Below are positions 32,598 to 41,936 of a stretch of 64,000 nucleotides of DNA, one piece after another; positions within the stretch are counted from its first letter, which is position 1, and each line of letters starts with the position of its first letter. The position numbers and the translations under genes were made by a program. The DNA lies in assembly GCA_028278245.1 (NCBI GenBank), contig JANQEQ010000097.1:105402-169401 (forward strand), in the 5' to 3' direction. Origin of the DNA: Phycisphaerales bacterium (GTDB lineage: Bacteria; Planctomycetota; Phycisphaerae; Phycisphaerales; SM1A02). Under the pieces are notes generated by a model that worked only from the letters and a program-made list of their open reading frames with translations, was not told the DNA's origin and did not search any database.

Positions 32598-34130
32598 ATG
32601 GCCAAGGTCAAAACCGCCATCACCCCGACCCGAGATGAAAACTACCCGGAGTGGTTTCAGCAGGTAATCCGTGCGGCGGATCTGGCTGAGCCTAGCCCGG
32701 TGCGCGGGTGCATGGTCATCAAGCCCTGGGGATATTCACTCTGGGAACGGATGCAGGCGACGCTCGATGGCATGTTCAAAGCCACGGGGCACGAGAATGC
32801 CTACTTCCCGTTGTTCATTCCGCTTTCCTTTATGGAAAAGGAAGCCGAGCACGTGGAAGGCTTTGCCAAGGAGTGCGCGGTGGTCACGCACCATCGACTC
32901 GAAGCTGGACCGGACGGCGGATTGATCCCGGCCGGGGAGTTGGAAGAACCGCTGGTCGTGCGTCCCACCAGTGAAACGATCATCGGTGCGATGTTTGCCA
33001 AGTGGGTGGAGTCGTATCGCGACTTGCCGCTGTTGATCAATCAGTGGGCGAATATCGTCCGCTGGGAGATGCGCACACGGATGTTCCTGCGCACCACGGA
33101 ATTCCTCTGGCAGGAAGGTCACACCGCCCATGCCACGCAACAAGAAGCGGAAGAGGAAACACGGCGCATGCTTGATGTGTATGCGCAGTTTGCCGAGCGG
33201 CACATGGCAATGCCGGTCATCAAAGGTGAGAAGTCGGAGGCGGAACGTTTCCCGGGGGCGGTCAAAACCTACAGCATCGAAGCGATGATGCAGGATCGAA
33301 AGGCGCTGCAGTCCGGGACGTCACATTACTTGGGCCAGAATTTCGCCAAGGCTTCGGACATCAAATACCTCGATGAAAACGGATCGCTCCAACACGCGTG
33401 GACGACTTCCTGGGGTGTCTCGACCCGACTCATCGGCGGGGTAATCATGTCGCATAGTGATGATGACGGATTGATCCTTCCCCCGCGGATTGCGCCGGCG
33501 CATGTGGTGATCATTCCGATCACGTTCAAGGCGGATGACCCGGATGCGGTGATGAATTACTGTCACAAGCTGGCTGATGATTTACGCGTGATCAGTTTTC
33601 ACGGTCGATCGATTGAGGTGCAGATCGATCAACGAGATATGCGTGGTGGTGATAAGGTATGGTCGTGGATAAAGAAAGGCATCCCGATTCGGCTGGAAAT
33701 TGGGCCGCGTGATGTGGCCCAGGATGCAGTTTTTATGGGGCGACGCGATAAGGCTCACAAGGAAAAGCAATCCCTGCCACGCATGGAATTCGTGGAACAG
33801 ATCAGCTCGATCCTCGATGAGATGCAGAGCAATCTGTATGACCGCGCTTTGTCATACCGGGATCAGAATCTGGTGAAGATCGATACGAAAGAGGACTTTT
33901 ACGAGTTCTTTACCGCTCCCAAGGCCGCAGAGAACGCTCCGATACCGATTCACGGAGGATTTGCGCTGACACATTGGTCCGGAGATCCGGAAGTTGAGGC
34001 ACGTATCAATGATGACCTGAGTGTAACAATCCGATGTATACCGCTGGAAGACCTCGGTGATGGCGAAGGTTTATGTCCATTTAGCGGCGAAAAAAGTCGA
34101 CAACGTGTGATATGGAGCAAAGCCTATTAA
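32598..34130 (+). CDS. proS: Prolyl-tRNA synthetase, archaeal/eukaryotic type
   Basis: The 510-residue protein is a class II aminoacyl-tRNA synthetase without the editing insertion found in long bacterial ProRS. Landmarks are VIKPWGYSLWERMQ, motif 2 (RWEMRTRMFLRTTEFLWQEGHTAH), motif 3 (TTSWGVSTRLIGGVIMSH), an anticodon-binding domain and a C-terminal domain with SGEKSRQRVIWSKAY that ends in Tyr, as in the archaeal/eukaryotic type. It charges tRNA-Pro with proline. ATG 32598 is used because GAGG at 32582-32585 is too close to the earlier ATG 32586. Its last 90 bases recur as a decayed copy at 39.3 kb. Confidence 0.96.
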   Translation: MAKVKTAITPTRDENYPEWFQQVIRAADLAEPSPVRGCMVIKPWGYSLWERMQATLDGMFKATGHENAYFPLFIPLSFMEKEAEHVEGFAKECAVVTHHRLEAGPDGGLIPAGELEEPLVVRPTSETIIGAMFAKWVESYRDLPLLINQWANIVRWEMRTRMFLRTTEFLWQEGHTAHATQQEAEEETRRMLDVYAQFAERHMAMPVIKGEKSEAERFPGAVKTYSIEAMMQDRKALQSGTSHYLGQNFAKASDIKYLDENGSLQHAWTTSWGVSTRLIGGVIMSHSDDDGLILPPRIAPAHVVIIPITFKADDPDAVMNYCHKLADDLRVISFHGRSIEVQIDQRDMRGGDKVWSWIKKGIPIRLEIGPRDVAQDAVFMGRRDKAHKEKQSLPRMEFVEQISSILDEMQSNLYDRALSYRDQNLVKIDTKEDFYEFFTAPKAAENAPIPIHGGFALTHWSGDPEVEARINDDLSVTIRCIPLEDLGDGEGLCPFSGEKSRQRVIWSKAY

Positions 34131-34257
34131 TGGCGACTCGTCTTGCATAGTGGATTAATTGGCAATTTTAAAGGGTGTCTTTCCGGGGCATTTTAAGTAC
34201 AATCGAAGCAGTACTGGAATTATGAGACCCAAACAGGGGAGGGGAGGAGTTATCTCA

Positions 34258-36513
34258 ATGAAAAATGTGCTCAATCTGTTAACTGTCTCAGTGTCACTAT
34301 GCGCGTGTGCTGTTTCACTTGCGACGAGTGTAAACGAACCGGAATTTAAAGTGTGGCAGGAACTGGATGCCAGTGGAAAGGCAGTTCCACATTACTCCAT
34401 CAGATTGAGAGATGGAACGTATAGCGAGCCACGAGCAACCTCATACGAGTTGAAACTCAGATATGAGCAATTTGATCCTCTTGCGGTGAGTTCAAGGCGT
34501 GCGATCGATCACAGGCTCTCATCCAATGATGAAACAAATCTGTACATCGTTCAGTTCCACACTCAACCGCTGGAATCCTATCGTCAAAGACTTCGCGCTT
34601 ACGGTGCGGAAGTCTATAGTTATCTCGCGCATCACAGCCACATCGTAAGGATGGATCCGGTCATCAGCCGCGCGGTGGAAACACTCCCCTGCGTGCGCTG
34701 GGTTGGGTCTTTTCATCCTGCCTATCGACTTGATGAGTCGATTCTTGAGGCGATCGCCCTCGGTGAAGATAACACGACGATGCACACCTTTTCCGTTCAG
34801 GTTTTTCAGCGCGGTTTGCAGCAGCAGCAAACAGTAGCGGATCGTATCATCGCGCTGGGTGGTTCGATCATGAATACATCATCAGACGGTTTCCGTATGA
34901 CGGTGATCATGAACCTGAATCAACTCATGGATGTGGTTCGCATGGATGAGGTGCATTTCATCGATCCCTGGGGTCCGGGTGAGACAGATATGAATATCGT
35001 GCGAGAGATCGGTGGCGCGAACTATGTTGAATCCATGGGTGGCTTTACGGGAGACGGAGTACGAGGTGAGATCTTTGATATCGGATTCAATGAGAATCAT
35101 CCGGAATGGCTCTATCCGCCGATTATTCACCAGGACGGAGGGTACGGGAGCCATGGTACAAGCTGTTATGGCATCAATTTTGCCCAGGGGCTTGATCCAA
35201 ATGCGCGCGGCCTTCTCCCTGATGGTCAGGGTATATTCTGTTATTACGGTGCTTCCACCCAATTTGGTGGTTCGTACACCCGCCTTCAATTGAACACTGA
35301 AGCAACTGATCCGAACGGGCCGTACCGCTCGGTTTTCCAGACATCAAGTGTTGGCAGCCCGCGGGACACGCAGTACACGACTATATCCGCAGAAACCGAT
35401 GACTATTTATTCCAGGTTGATTACCTCAGTTGTCAATCGATGAGTAATGCTTACCTTGAACCGCAAACCCGTCCCCAGGCCTGGGCCAAAAACATCGTCG
35501 GCGTCGGGGGTATTGTTCATCACAATACAATCGATCGAGGTGATGACTACTCTGATGGAAGTACGGGACCGGCTGCCGACGGTCGTATCAAACCGGAACT
35601 TGCCCATTTTTATGAAAACATTTACACCGCGGGTTCCGGTAGTGGTTATACCCAGTTCGGCGGTACGTCCGGTGCAACACCTTGTACCGCTGGTCACTTC
35701 GGACTTATGTTCCAGATGTGGCATGAAGGTGTATTCCCCGGCTTCGGTGGTGGTGCGACGGTGTTTGACAGCAGACCCAAATCGACCACTGCAAAAGCAT
35801 TGCTGATCAATACCGCCTATCGGTACGATTGGAATTCCGGTGGTCCCAACAGCAACATGTGGCGCACCCGCCAGGGATGGGGTATGGCCCATGTTGGCGA
35901 GCTGTATGACTACCGCAACAAGATGCTCATCGTTGATGAATCAGATGTTTTGGAAAACCTGGGGAGTACAGCATACGTGCTGACTGTGCCGGCCAACGAA
36001 CCGGTTTTTCGGGCTACGATGGTGTATCTCGATCCGGCCGGAAATCCCGGTTCAAATGTTCATCGCATCAATGATCTCAGCCTCAGGGTGACATCCCCAA
36101 CTGATGCGGTGTATTGGGGTAATAACGGATTGATGGATGACAACTGGTCTACTACCGGTGGCTCTTCCAATACCGTCGATACGACGGAAAATGTATTCGT
36201 TCAAAATCCCTCACCGGGCCAGTGGATAGTCGAAGTAATCGCCAGTGAGATTAATGAAGATAGTCACGTGGAAACACCGGAGATTGATGCGGATTATGCG
36301 CTTGTAGTCACCGGCGTAGTATTGGATGTGTGCCTCGCTGATCTTACCGGCGATGATCAGGTTAACATTGATGACATCTTTGCAGCGTTGGGTCTCTGGG
36401 GCGATTGCCCTGATCCCTGCCCACCCTATTGTGCCGGCGACCTCACCGAAGATTGTACGGTTAACATTGACGATATCTTCGCGATCCTCGGTATGTGGGG
36501 ACCGTGCAACTAG
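34258..36513 (+). CDS. Secreted subtilase (S8, KP-43-like) with dockerin-like tail, copy 1
   Basis: The 751-residue protein has a signal peptide (VLNLLTVSVSLCACAVSLAT). A propeptide-like domain spans about 90-260 (TNLYIVQFHTQPLESYRQRL). The S8 catalytic residues can be placed at D274 (GEIFDIG), H299 (SHGTSCYG) and S471 (GGTSGATP). A C-terminal beta-sandwich of about 110 residues, as in KP-43 proteases, precedes a two-repeat dockerin-like tail (DLTGDDQVNIDD, DLTEDCTVNIDD). ATG 34258 has GGAGGAG in front; an earlier start has no site. It should act outside the cell on proteins or peptides, and it is a duplicate of the gene at 39520. Confidence 0.88.
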   Translation: MKNVLNLLTVSVSLCACAVSLATSVNEPEFKVWQELDASGKAVPHYSIRLRDGTYSEPRATSYELKLRYEQFDPLAVSSRRAIDHRLSSNDETNLYIVQFHTQPLESYRQRLRAYGAEVYSYLAHHSHIVRMDPVISRAVETLPCVRWVGSFHPAYRLDESILEAIALGEDNTTMHTFSVQVFQRGLQQQQTVADRIIALGGSIMNTSSDGFRMTVIMNLNQLMDVVRMDEVHFIDPWGPGETDMNIVREIGGANYVESMGGFTGDGVRGEIFDIGFNENHPEWLYPPIIHQDGGYGSHGTSCYGINFAQGLDPNARGLLPDGQGIFCYYGASTQFGGSYTRLQLNTEATDPNGPYRSVFQTSSVGSPRDTQYTTISAETDDYLFQVDYLSCQSMSNAYLEPQTRPQAWAKNIVGVGGIVHHNTIDRGDDYSDGSTGPAADGRIKPELAHFYENIYTAGSGSGYTQFGGTSGATPCTAGHFGLMFQMWHEGVFPGFGGGATVFDSRPKSTTAKALLINTAYRYDWNSGGPNSNMWRTRQGWGMAHVGELYDYRNKMLIVDESDVLENLGSTAYVLTVPANEPVFRATMVYLDPAGNPGSNVHRINDLSLRVTSPTDAVYWGNNGLMDDNWSTTGGSSNTVDTTENVFVQNPSPGQWIVEVIASEINEDSHVETPEIDADYALVVTGVVLDVCLADLTGDDQVNIDDIFAALGLWGDCPDPCPPYCAGDLTEDCTVNIDDIFAILGMWGPCN
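36337..36513 (+). repeat. Dockerin-like cassette, copy A
   Basis: A 177-base 3' cassette encodes two EF-hand-like repeats and Cys/Pro-rich linker. Copies with the same length end three other genes, at 39106-39282, 41599-41775 and 45318-45494. Confidence 0.85.
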
Positions 36514-36551
36514 GGACAACCCTGAATAATACTGAGTTGGATATGAATACG

Positions 36552-36580
36552 AACCGCAGGTTAATTCCCTGCGGTTTTTT
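36552..36580 (+). terminator. Terminator after subtilase copy 1
   Basis: AACCGCAGG (36552-36560) pairs perfectly with CCTGCGGTT (36568-36576) across a seven-base loop, followed by TTTTTTATTTT. Confidence 0.92.
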
Positions 36581-36732
36581 ATTTTAAATATCAGGCTGAA
36601 TATTCGTAGGTAAAATCGATGAATTGATCTTGGATAATCGTGGATGAGGATTATACTCCTTAATAGAAATCCGTGTATGGTACGAGGCAAGGGTAACCAT
36701 GTTGCTTGCCGGGGAAGTGGAGGAGTAAAACC

Positions 36733-39282
36733 ATGCAACAGTCATTCAAATGCAAAACGGTTTTTGATCTTGTTCACACGATCATAGTGTGTGTGCCATT
36801 CGTCTGGGGAACGATAGTCTCCGCTGATGGCGGATCGATCGTCGTGTTGGGAGACTACAATTCGATTCTGCATTTTGTCCCAAATCCAAATATGGATTTC
36901 ATAGCCCTGTCTGCAGGGAATTCCCACGGTCTGGGTTTGAGGTCAGATGGCTCGATAGAGGCGTGGGGAAGCAATACCTACGGTGAATGCAACGTTCCGG
37001 GTCCCAATGCAGACTTTGTGGCAGTTGCGGGTGGTCAATATTTTAGTCTTGGCTTAAAAGCAAACGGCTCGATCATCGCATGGGGAAGGAATAATGATGG
37101 TCAGTGCGCTGTCCCGAACCCGAACTCTGATTTCATTGCAGTGTCAGCAGGTGGTGATCACGGTCTGGGATTGAAGTCGGACGGTTCGATTGTGGCCTGG
37201 GGCGACAACGGCCAAGGCCAATGTGATGTCCCGGATCCGAACAGTGAATTCATTGCGATCTCTGCCGGGGACAACAGGTATAGTCTCGGTTTAAAATCCG
37301 ACGGTACTGTTCTTATGTGGGGGCGCAACGCGGAAAATCCTGATCCCAACGAAGACTTCGTCGCAATCTCCGCAGGTCGGTTCCACCGTCTCGGTTTAAA
37401 ATCAGACGGATCAATTTTCACATGGGGGAGCAATTCCTTCGGCCAGTGTGATGTACCCGATCCGAACGCGGATTTTATTACTATCGCAGCCGGAACGAAT
37501 CATAGTCTCGGCCTCAAGTCCGATGGCTCGATCGTGGCCTGGGGCAATAACAACCACAATCAATGCAACGTACCGAATCCGAACACTGAATTCATCGCCC
37601 TCTCTGGGGGGTCTTCATACAGCGCAGGTTTGAAGAGTGTGTCCTTAGGGGCGTGCTGCATCCCTGGCGAATTATGTCAATTCACGACACTGATGGATTG
37701 TGAGCTTGTACTCGGTGGTACTTACCTGGGTGACGGTGTGAATTGCGAACCACACCCATGCGTGGGAGCTTGCTGTCTGAACGGAGGTGTTGAGTGTATC
37801 GATACCGTTACAATTTTTGATTGCGAGTTCACGTATGGAGGGATGTGGCAGGGTACTGACACATCATGTGTAACCATCAATTGCGCCGACGTTTTTAAAG
37901 TCGTGGCTGACGACGAAGAGCCGATGGATCATTTTGGCAGTGCAATAGCAGTTGACGGCGATACGGCAGTCATCGGAGCACCAAATTGGGATCCCTGGGA
38001 TTCTGCTGCGTATGTGTTCCAGAAGACAGGTTCACATTGGGAGCAAGTAGCGCAGCTACTGCATGACACCGGTGCACATTATACGTTTGGTGATTCCGTA
38101 GCCATCTCAGGGGACACAATTGTGGTTGGATCGTGGTACAAGGACGGAGTAAGCCCCGGCTCGGCACATGTGTATACCAAGCCGATCGGGGGTTGGTCCG
38201 GGATGATTTACGAGAGTGCTCAATTGTTTGCCAGTGATGGTGACTACGATGATTTATACGGCAAATCGGTTTCGATCTCCCCTCATGACATCTTTGGTGA
38301 AGTCATTGTGGTGGGAGCTCCGAATAGTTTTTGGCATTTGACATCAGGAACGGCGTATGTATACCACAAGCCAAGTGGCGGCTGGTCCGGGAACATTTAC
38401 GAGGATGCTAGACTTCTTTCCAGTGATGGTGAACAGGGTGATTCCTTTGGGTGGTCTGTTTCCATCGAGGGTGATGTCGTGGTGGTCGGAGCCAACGAGG
38501 ATGATGACAATAGTGAAGATTCCGGTTCAGCGTATGTCTTCGTGGGACCATACGATCCGAGGAGATCGGAGTGGTATTTCGAAAGTGCTAAACTGCTCCC
38601 CACCGTTGGTGCTAAAAATGATTTTTTCGGGGGAGCACTATCTCTGTCAGGTGATACGGTCGTTGTCGGAGAATCCCATCACCATGAATATGATTTTGAT
38701 TCTGTCTACGTGTTTGAAAAACCCGCAGGCGGCTGGTCCGGGACACTCAATGAAAATGCCCGGCTTGTGGCCAGTGATGTTGAAATGAGTGATCAATTTG
38801 GGGTATCGGTTTCGATCTTCGATGATACGATTGCCGTGGGTGCAAAAAGGGATGATGACAACGGCGAGAATTCCGGATCAGCGTACATATTTCGAAAGCC
38901 CATCAGCGGCTGGACAGGGATTGTGAACGAAGATTCCAAGCTCTCGCCGAGTGATGGGTTTATGGACGATGAGTTCGGTACATCCGTCCTCGTTACCGAA
39001 AACATGGTGGTAGTCGGAATGCCTTACGACGATACTTGCTCCGGCTATCCATATTGCAATTCCGGTTCCGTATATATCTTCAATATCAGTACGACTCCAT
39101 GCCCGGCAGACCTCACCGGCGACGATCAGGTAAACATCGATGATATCTTCGCAGCGTTGGGTCTCTGGGGCGATTGTCCTGATCCCTGCCCACCCTATTG
39201 TGCCGGCGACCTCACCGAAGATTGCACGGTTAACATTGATGATATCTTCGCGATCCTCGGCATGTGGGGGCCGTGTGATTGA
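36733..39282 (+). CDS. Large secreted RCC1-like / FG-GAP repeat protein with dockerin-like tail
   Basis: The 849-residue protein has a weak signal peptide or N-terminal membrane helix (LVHTIIVCVPFVWGTIVSA). Residues about 50-310 are seven to eight RCC1-like repeats of 39 residues, each FIAxSAG..H.LGLKSDGSI..WG. Two Cys-rich units (LGACCIPGELC, VGACCLNGG), common in planctomycete secreted proteins, follow. Then come seven FG-GAP/integrin-alpha-like repeats (such as DSFGWSVSIEGDVVVVGANE). The dockerin-like cassette ends it. ATG 36733 has AGGAG at 36721-36725. Two beta-propellers with a calcium-type tail suggest an extracellular binding or matrix protein; no catalytic residues were seen. Confidence 0.88.
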   Translation: MQQSFKCKTVFDLVHTIIVCVPFVWGTIVSADGGSIVVLGDYNSILHFVPNPNMDFIALSAGNSHGLGLRSDGSIEAWGSNTYGECNVPGPNADFVAVAGGQYFSLGLKANGSIIAWGRNNDGQCAVPNPNSDFIAVSAGGDHGLGLKSDGSIVAWGDNGQGQCDVPDPNSEFIAISAGDNRYSLGLKSDGTVLMWGRNAENPDPNEDFVAISAGRFHRLGLKSDGSIFTWGSNSFGQCDVPDPNADFITIAAGTNHSLGLKSDGSIVAWGNNNHNQCNVPNPNTEFIALSGGSSYSAGLKSVSLGACCIPGELCQFTTLMDCELVLGGTYLGDGVNCEPHPCVGACCLNGGVECIDTVTIFDCEFTYGGMWQGTDTSCVTINCADVFKVVADDEEPMDHFGSAIAVDGDTAVIGAPNWDPWDSAAYVFQKTGSHWEQVAQLLHDTGAHYTFGDSVAISGDTIVVGSWYKDGVSPGSAHVYTKPIGGWSGMIYESAQLFASDGDYDDLYGKSVSISPHDIFGEVIVVGAPNSFWHLTSGTAYVYHKPSGGWSGNIYEDARLLSSDGEQGDSFGWSVSIEGDVVVVGANEDDDNSEDSGSAYVFVGPYDPRRSEWYFESAKLLPTVGAKNDFFGGALSLSGDTVVVGESHHHEYDFDSVYVFEKPAGGWSGTLNENARLVASDVEMSDQFGVSVSIFDDTIAVGAKRDDDNGENSGSAYIFRKPISGWTGIVNEDSKLSPSDGFMDDEFGTSVLVTENMVVVGMPYDDTCSGYPYCNSGSVYIFNISTTPCPADLTGDDQVNIDDIFAALGLWGDCPDPCPPYCAGDLTEDCTVNIDDIFAILGMWGPCD
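39106..39282 (+). repeat. Dockerin-like cassette, copy B
   Basis: This 177-base cassette is nearly identical in DNA to copies A and C, although the proteins in front are unrelated. A shared block covers GCGTTGGGTCTCTGGGGCGA and more than 100 bases after it with only single-base changes. Confidence 0.85.
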
Positions 39283-39295
39283 TTGGTTATACCGA

Positions 39296-39402
39296 TCCGA
39301 GAGGTGATTATCCCACAGGAAGACCTCGGTGAAGGTGAAGGTTTATGTCCATTTAGCGGCCAAAAAAGACGATAACGTGTAATATGAGACAATGAGTATT
39401 AA
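39296..39402 (+). pseudogene. Decayed copy of the 3' end of proS
   Basis: From about 39317 to 39402 the sequence matches the end of proS (about 34048-34132), including GGTTTATGTCCATTTAGCGG. By my count about 12 of 86 bases differ. In the proS frame it would read EDLGEGEGLCPFSGQKRR, then a stop, and a second in-frame stop before the final Tyr and TAA. It has no start or ribosome-binding site and is not functional. Its position, about 118 bases before the second subtilase, equals that of proS before the first subtilase (127 bases). Confidence 0.88.
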
Positions 39403-39519
39403 TATTCGCAGGTTATGGGGTATAGTAATAGTGTGGGGATTCGATAATACGGGGCTTGGTGCTCAGATGGGGGGGGTGTGATAATCGAAACCCCCGGGGG
39501 GAGGAGAGGAGTCAATCAA

Positions 39520-41775
39520 ATGGATAACGCGATGAAACCACTTGCAGTGTGTCTGACGTTATGTGTATGTGCTTCGTTGCACGCTTTGGATGTCAATGAA
39601 CCAGAATTCAAGCTGTGGCAGGAAGTAGATGCCAGGGGGAAGTCAGTACCGTACTACTCGATCAAATTGAAAGATGGAATGTACAGCGAGCCGCGCGCTA
39701 CTTCCTACGAATTGAAGCTCCGGTATGAGCAGTTCACGCCGCTGGTAGATGGCACCAAGCGAATGATCGATGACAAGCTCACATCTGGTCGTGACACGAA
39801 TCTTTACATCGTGCAGTTCCACACCCAACCACTGGAATCCTATCGCAAGCAGCTTCGCGCTCATGGCGTGGAAGTCTACAGCTATCTACCACGTCACAGT
39901 CACATCGTCAGGATGGATTCAGCTATTCGCAATAGAGTCGAAGCACTCCCCTGTGTGCGGTGGGTTGGGCAATTCCACCCTGCGTATCGACTTGATGAAT
40001 CGATTCTAGATGACATCGCGCGCGGTGATGATGATTCTGAAATGCAAACGTACTCTATTCAAGTATTCCAGCGTGGCATGGAACATCAACAGAATGTAGC
40101 GGATCGCATCAAAACGCTGGGCGGTTCGATCATGAATACTTCACCGGACGGTTTCCGTATGACAGTGGTCATGAACCTGAACCAGCTTATGAACGTGGTG
40201 CGTATGGATGAAGTGCATTTCATCGATCCCTGGGGGCCGGGTGAAGTGGACATGGACATTGTGCGCGAGATCAGCGGCGCGAACGACATCGAAGCGCTGG
40301 GGGGTTTCTCTGGAGAAGGTGTTCGTGGAGAAATTTTCGATTCGGAGCTCCTACTAACTCATCCGGAATGGCTCAATCCGCCAATCGTGCATTTCAACGG
40401 CTCTACCATACCTCATGGTACAAGTAGCTATGGCGTACTGTTTGCTCAAGGACTTGATCCGAATGCGCGTGGCCTACTTCCTGATGGACAGGGCATCTTC
40501 TGTTTTTACGAGGCGTCTACCGTGTATGGCGGACCCTTCACGCCGCTCCTGCTCAACACCGAAGCGACAGACCCTGATGGACCGTACCGTTCCGTTCTGC
40601 ACACTTCCAGTGTCGGAAGTCCGCGAACGACGGAGTACACAACAATCTCTGCTGAAACCGATGATGTTTTATTCCAGGTTGATTACTTCAGTTGCCAATC
40701 AATGAGCAATGCTTTCCTTCAACCTCAAACACGACCCCAGGCATGGGCGAAAAATATCGTTGCCGTTGGTGGTGTTGTACATGAGAATACGGTCGATCGA
40801 GCTGATGATTACGCTGATGGCAGCACCGGTCCTGCAGCTGACGGCCGTGTCAAACCAGACCTGACACATTTCTACGACTGGATCTACACCACCTCCGCGT
40901 CAGGAGGTTATATAGAATATGGTGGCACGTCCGGCGCTACTCCTTGCACCGCTGGGCATGCCGGCCTCGTGTTCCAGATGTGGCACGAAGAGGTTTTTCC
41001 CGGTTTCGGTGGCGGTGCCACCGTTTTTGACAGCCGCCCCAATTCCACGACAGTCAAAGCCATGCTGGTCAATACCGCGTATCGCTATGACTGGAACTCA
41101 GGTGGCCCCAACAGCAACTTGTGGCGTACCCGCCAGGGATGGGGCATGGTCAACGTTGGCGAGCTGTACGACTATCGCAACAAGATTTTCATCATTGATG
41201 AATCAGATGTGCTGGAGAATCTTGAAAGTACCGAATACACCTTAACGGTCCCCCCCGGTGAGCCGGTATTTCGCGCGACGATGGTGTACATCGATCCGGC
41301 CGGTAATCCAAGTGCCACGGAACATCGCATCAACGACCTCAGTTTGAAAGTAACATCACCCACCGATACGGTGTACTGGGGCAACAACGGATTGCATGAT
41401 GACAATTGGTCGACCTCAGGCGGGGTAGCAAACACCATCGACACTGTGGAGAATGTCTTCATCCAGAATCCCGATCCAGGCGAGTGGATTGTTGAAGTCA
41501 TCGCCAGTGAAATCATTGAGGACAGCTACTTGGACACGCCGGAGCTGGATGTGGATTATGCACTGATTGTCACCGGGGTGGATATGAATGTATGTCCAGC
41601 GGATCTCACGGGGGACGATCAGGTTAACATCAACGATATATTCGAAGCGTTGGGTCTCTGGGGCGATTGCCCTGATCCCTGCCCACCTTATTGTGCCGGC
41701 GACCTCACCGAAGATTGCACGGTTAACATTGACGATATCTTCGCGATCCTCGGCATGTGGGGACCGTGTGATTGA
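39520..41775 (+). CDS. Secreted subtilase (S8, KP-43-like) with dockerin-like tail, copy 2
   Basis: The protein has 751 residues, exactly as long as copy 1 and similar from end to end. It has a signal peptide (LAVCLTLCVCASLHA). The catalytic residues keep the same positions: D274 (GEIFDSE), H299 (PHGTSSYG) and S471 (GGTSGATP). The residues after the catalytic Asp differ from copy 1 (SELLLTHPEW against IGFNENHPEW), which may alter activity or specificity. The KP-43-like beta-sandwich and the dockerin-like tail follow. ATG 39520 has GGAG at 39508-39511; ATG 39532 is also possible. It is followed by a strong terminator. Confidence 0.88.
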   Translation: MDNAMKPLAVCLTLCVCASLHALDVNEPEFKLWQEVDARGKSVPYYSIKLKDGMYSEPRATSYELKLRYEQFTPLVDGTKRMIDDKLTSGRDTNLYIVQFHTQPLESYRKQLRAHGVEVYSYLPRHSHIVRMDSAIRNRVEALPCVRWVGQFHPAYRLDESILDDIARGDDDSEMQTYSIQVFQRGMEHQQNVADRIKTLGGSIMNTSPDGFRMTVVMNLNQLMNVVRMDEVHFIDPWGPGEVDMDIVREISGANDIEALGGFSGEGVRGEIFDSELLLTHPEWLNPPIVHFNGSTIPHGTSSYGVLFAQGLDPNARGLLPDGQGIFCFYEASTVYGGPFTPLLLNTEATDPDGPYRSVLHTSSVGSPRTTEYTTISAETDDVLFQVDYFSCQSMSNAFLQPQTRPQAWAKNIVAVGGVVHENTVDRADDYADGSTGPAADGRVKPDLTHFYDWIYTTSASGGYIEYGGTSGATPCTAGHAGLVFQMWHEEVFPGFGGGATVFDSRPNSTTVKAMLVNTAYRYDWNSGGPNSNLWRTRQGWGMVNVGELYDYRNKIFIIDESDVLENLESTEYTLTVPPGEPVFRATMVYIDPAGNPSATEHRINDLSLKVTSPTDTVYWGNNGLHDDNWSTSGGVANTIDTVENVFIQNPDPGEWIVEVIASEIIEDSYLDTPELDVDYALIVTGVDMNVCPADLTGDDQVNINDIFEALGLWGDCPDPCPPYCAGDLTEDCTVNIDDIFAILGMWGPCD
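41599..41775 (+). repeat. Dockerin-like cassette, copy C
   Basis: A 177-base cassette. The first repeat has changed (NINDIFEALGLWG) while the second half is almost identical to copies A and B. Confidence 0.85.
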
Positions 41776-41796
41776 TCACATCATTCCCAAATGTAA

Positions 41797-41832
41797 CAGC
41801 CCCCGGTGTCATCACTGGGGGCTGATTATTTT
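41797..41832 (+). terminator. Terminator after subtilase copy 2
   Basis: A 12-bp stem, CAGCCCCCGGTG (41797-41808) with CACTGGGGGCTG (41813-41824), closes on a TCAT loop and is followed by ATTATTTTT. One pair is G-T. Confidence 0.92.
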
Positions 41833-41936
41833 TGAATTGTGGACAACGTCTAAAATCAATAGTATTTAGCCCGGAGTAAATATACTCCCGGGTATCGTAT
41901 GGAAATACGGTACGTAAGCAGACCAAGGAGTCCCTG

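Noticed and set aside
36890..37635. Regular 117-base repeats
   Set aside because: They encode RCC1-like units of the 849-residue protein and need no other explanation.
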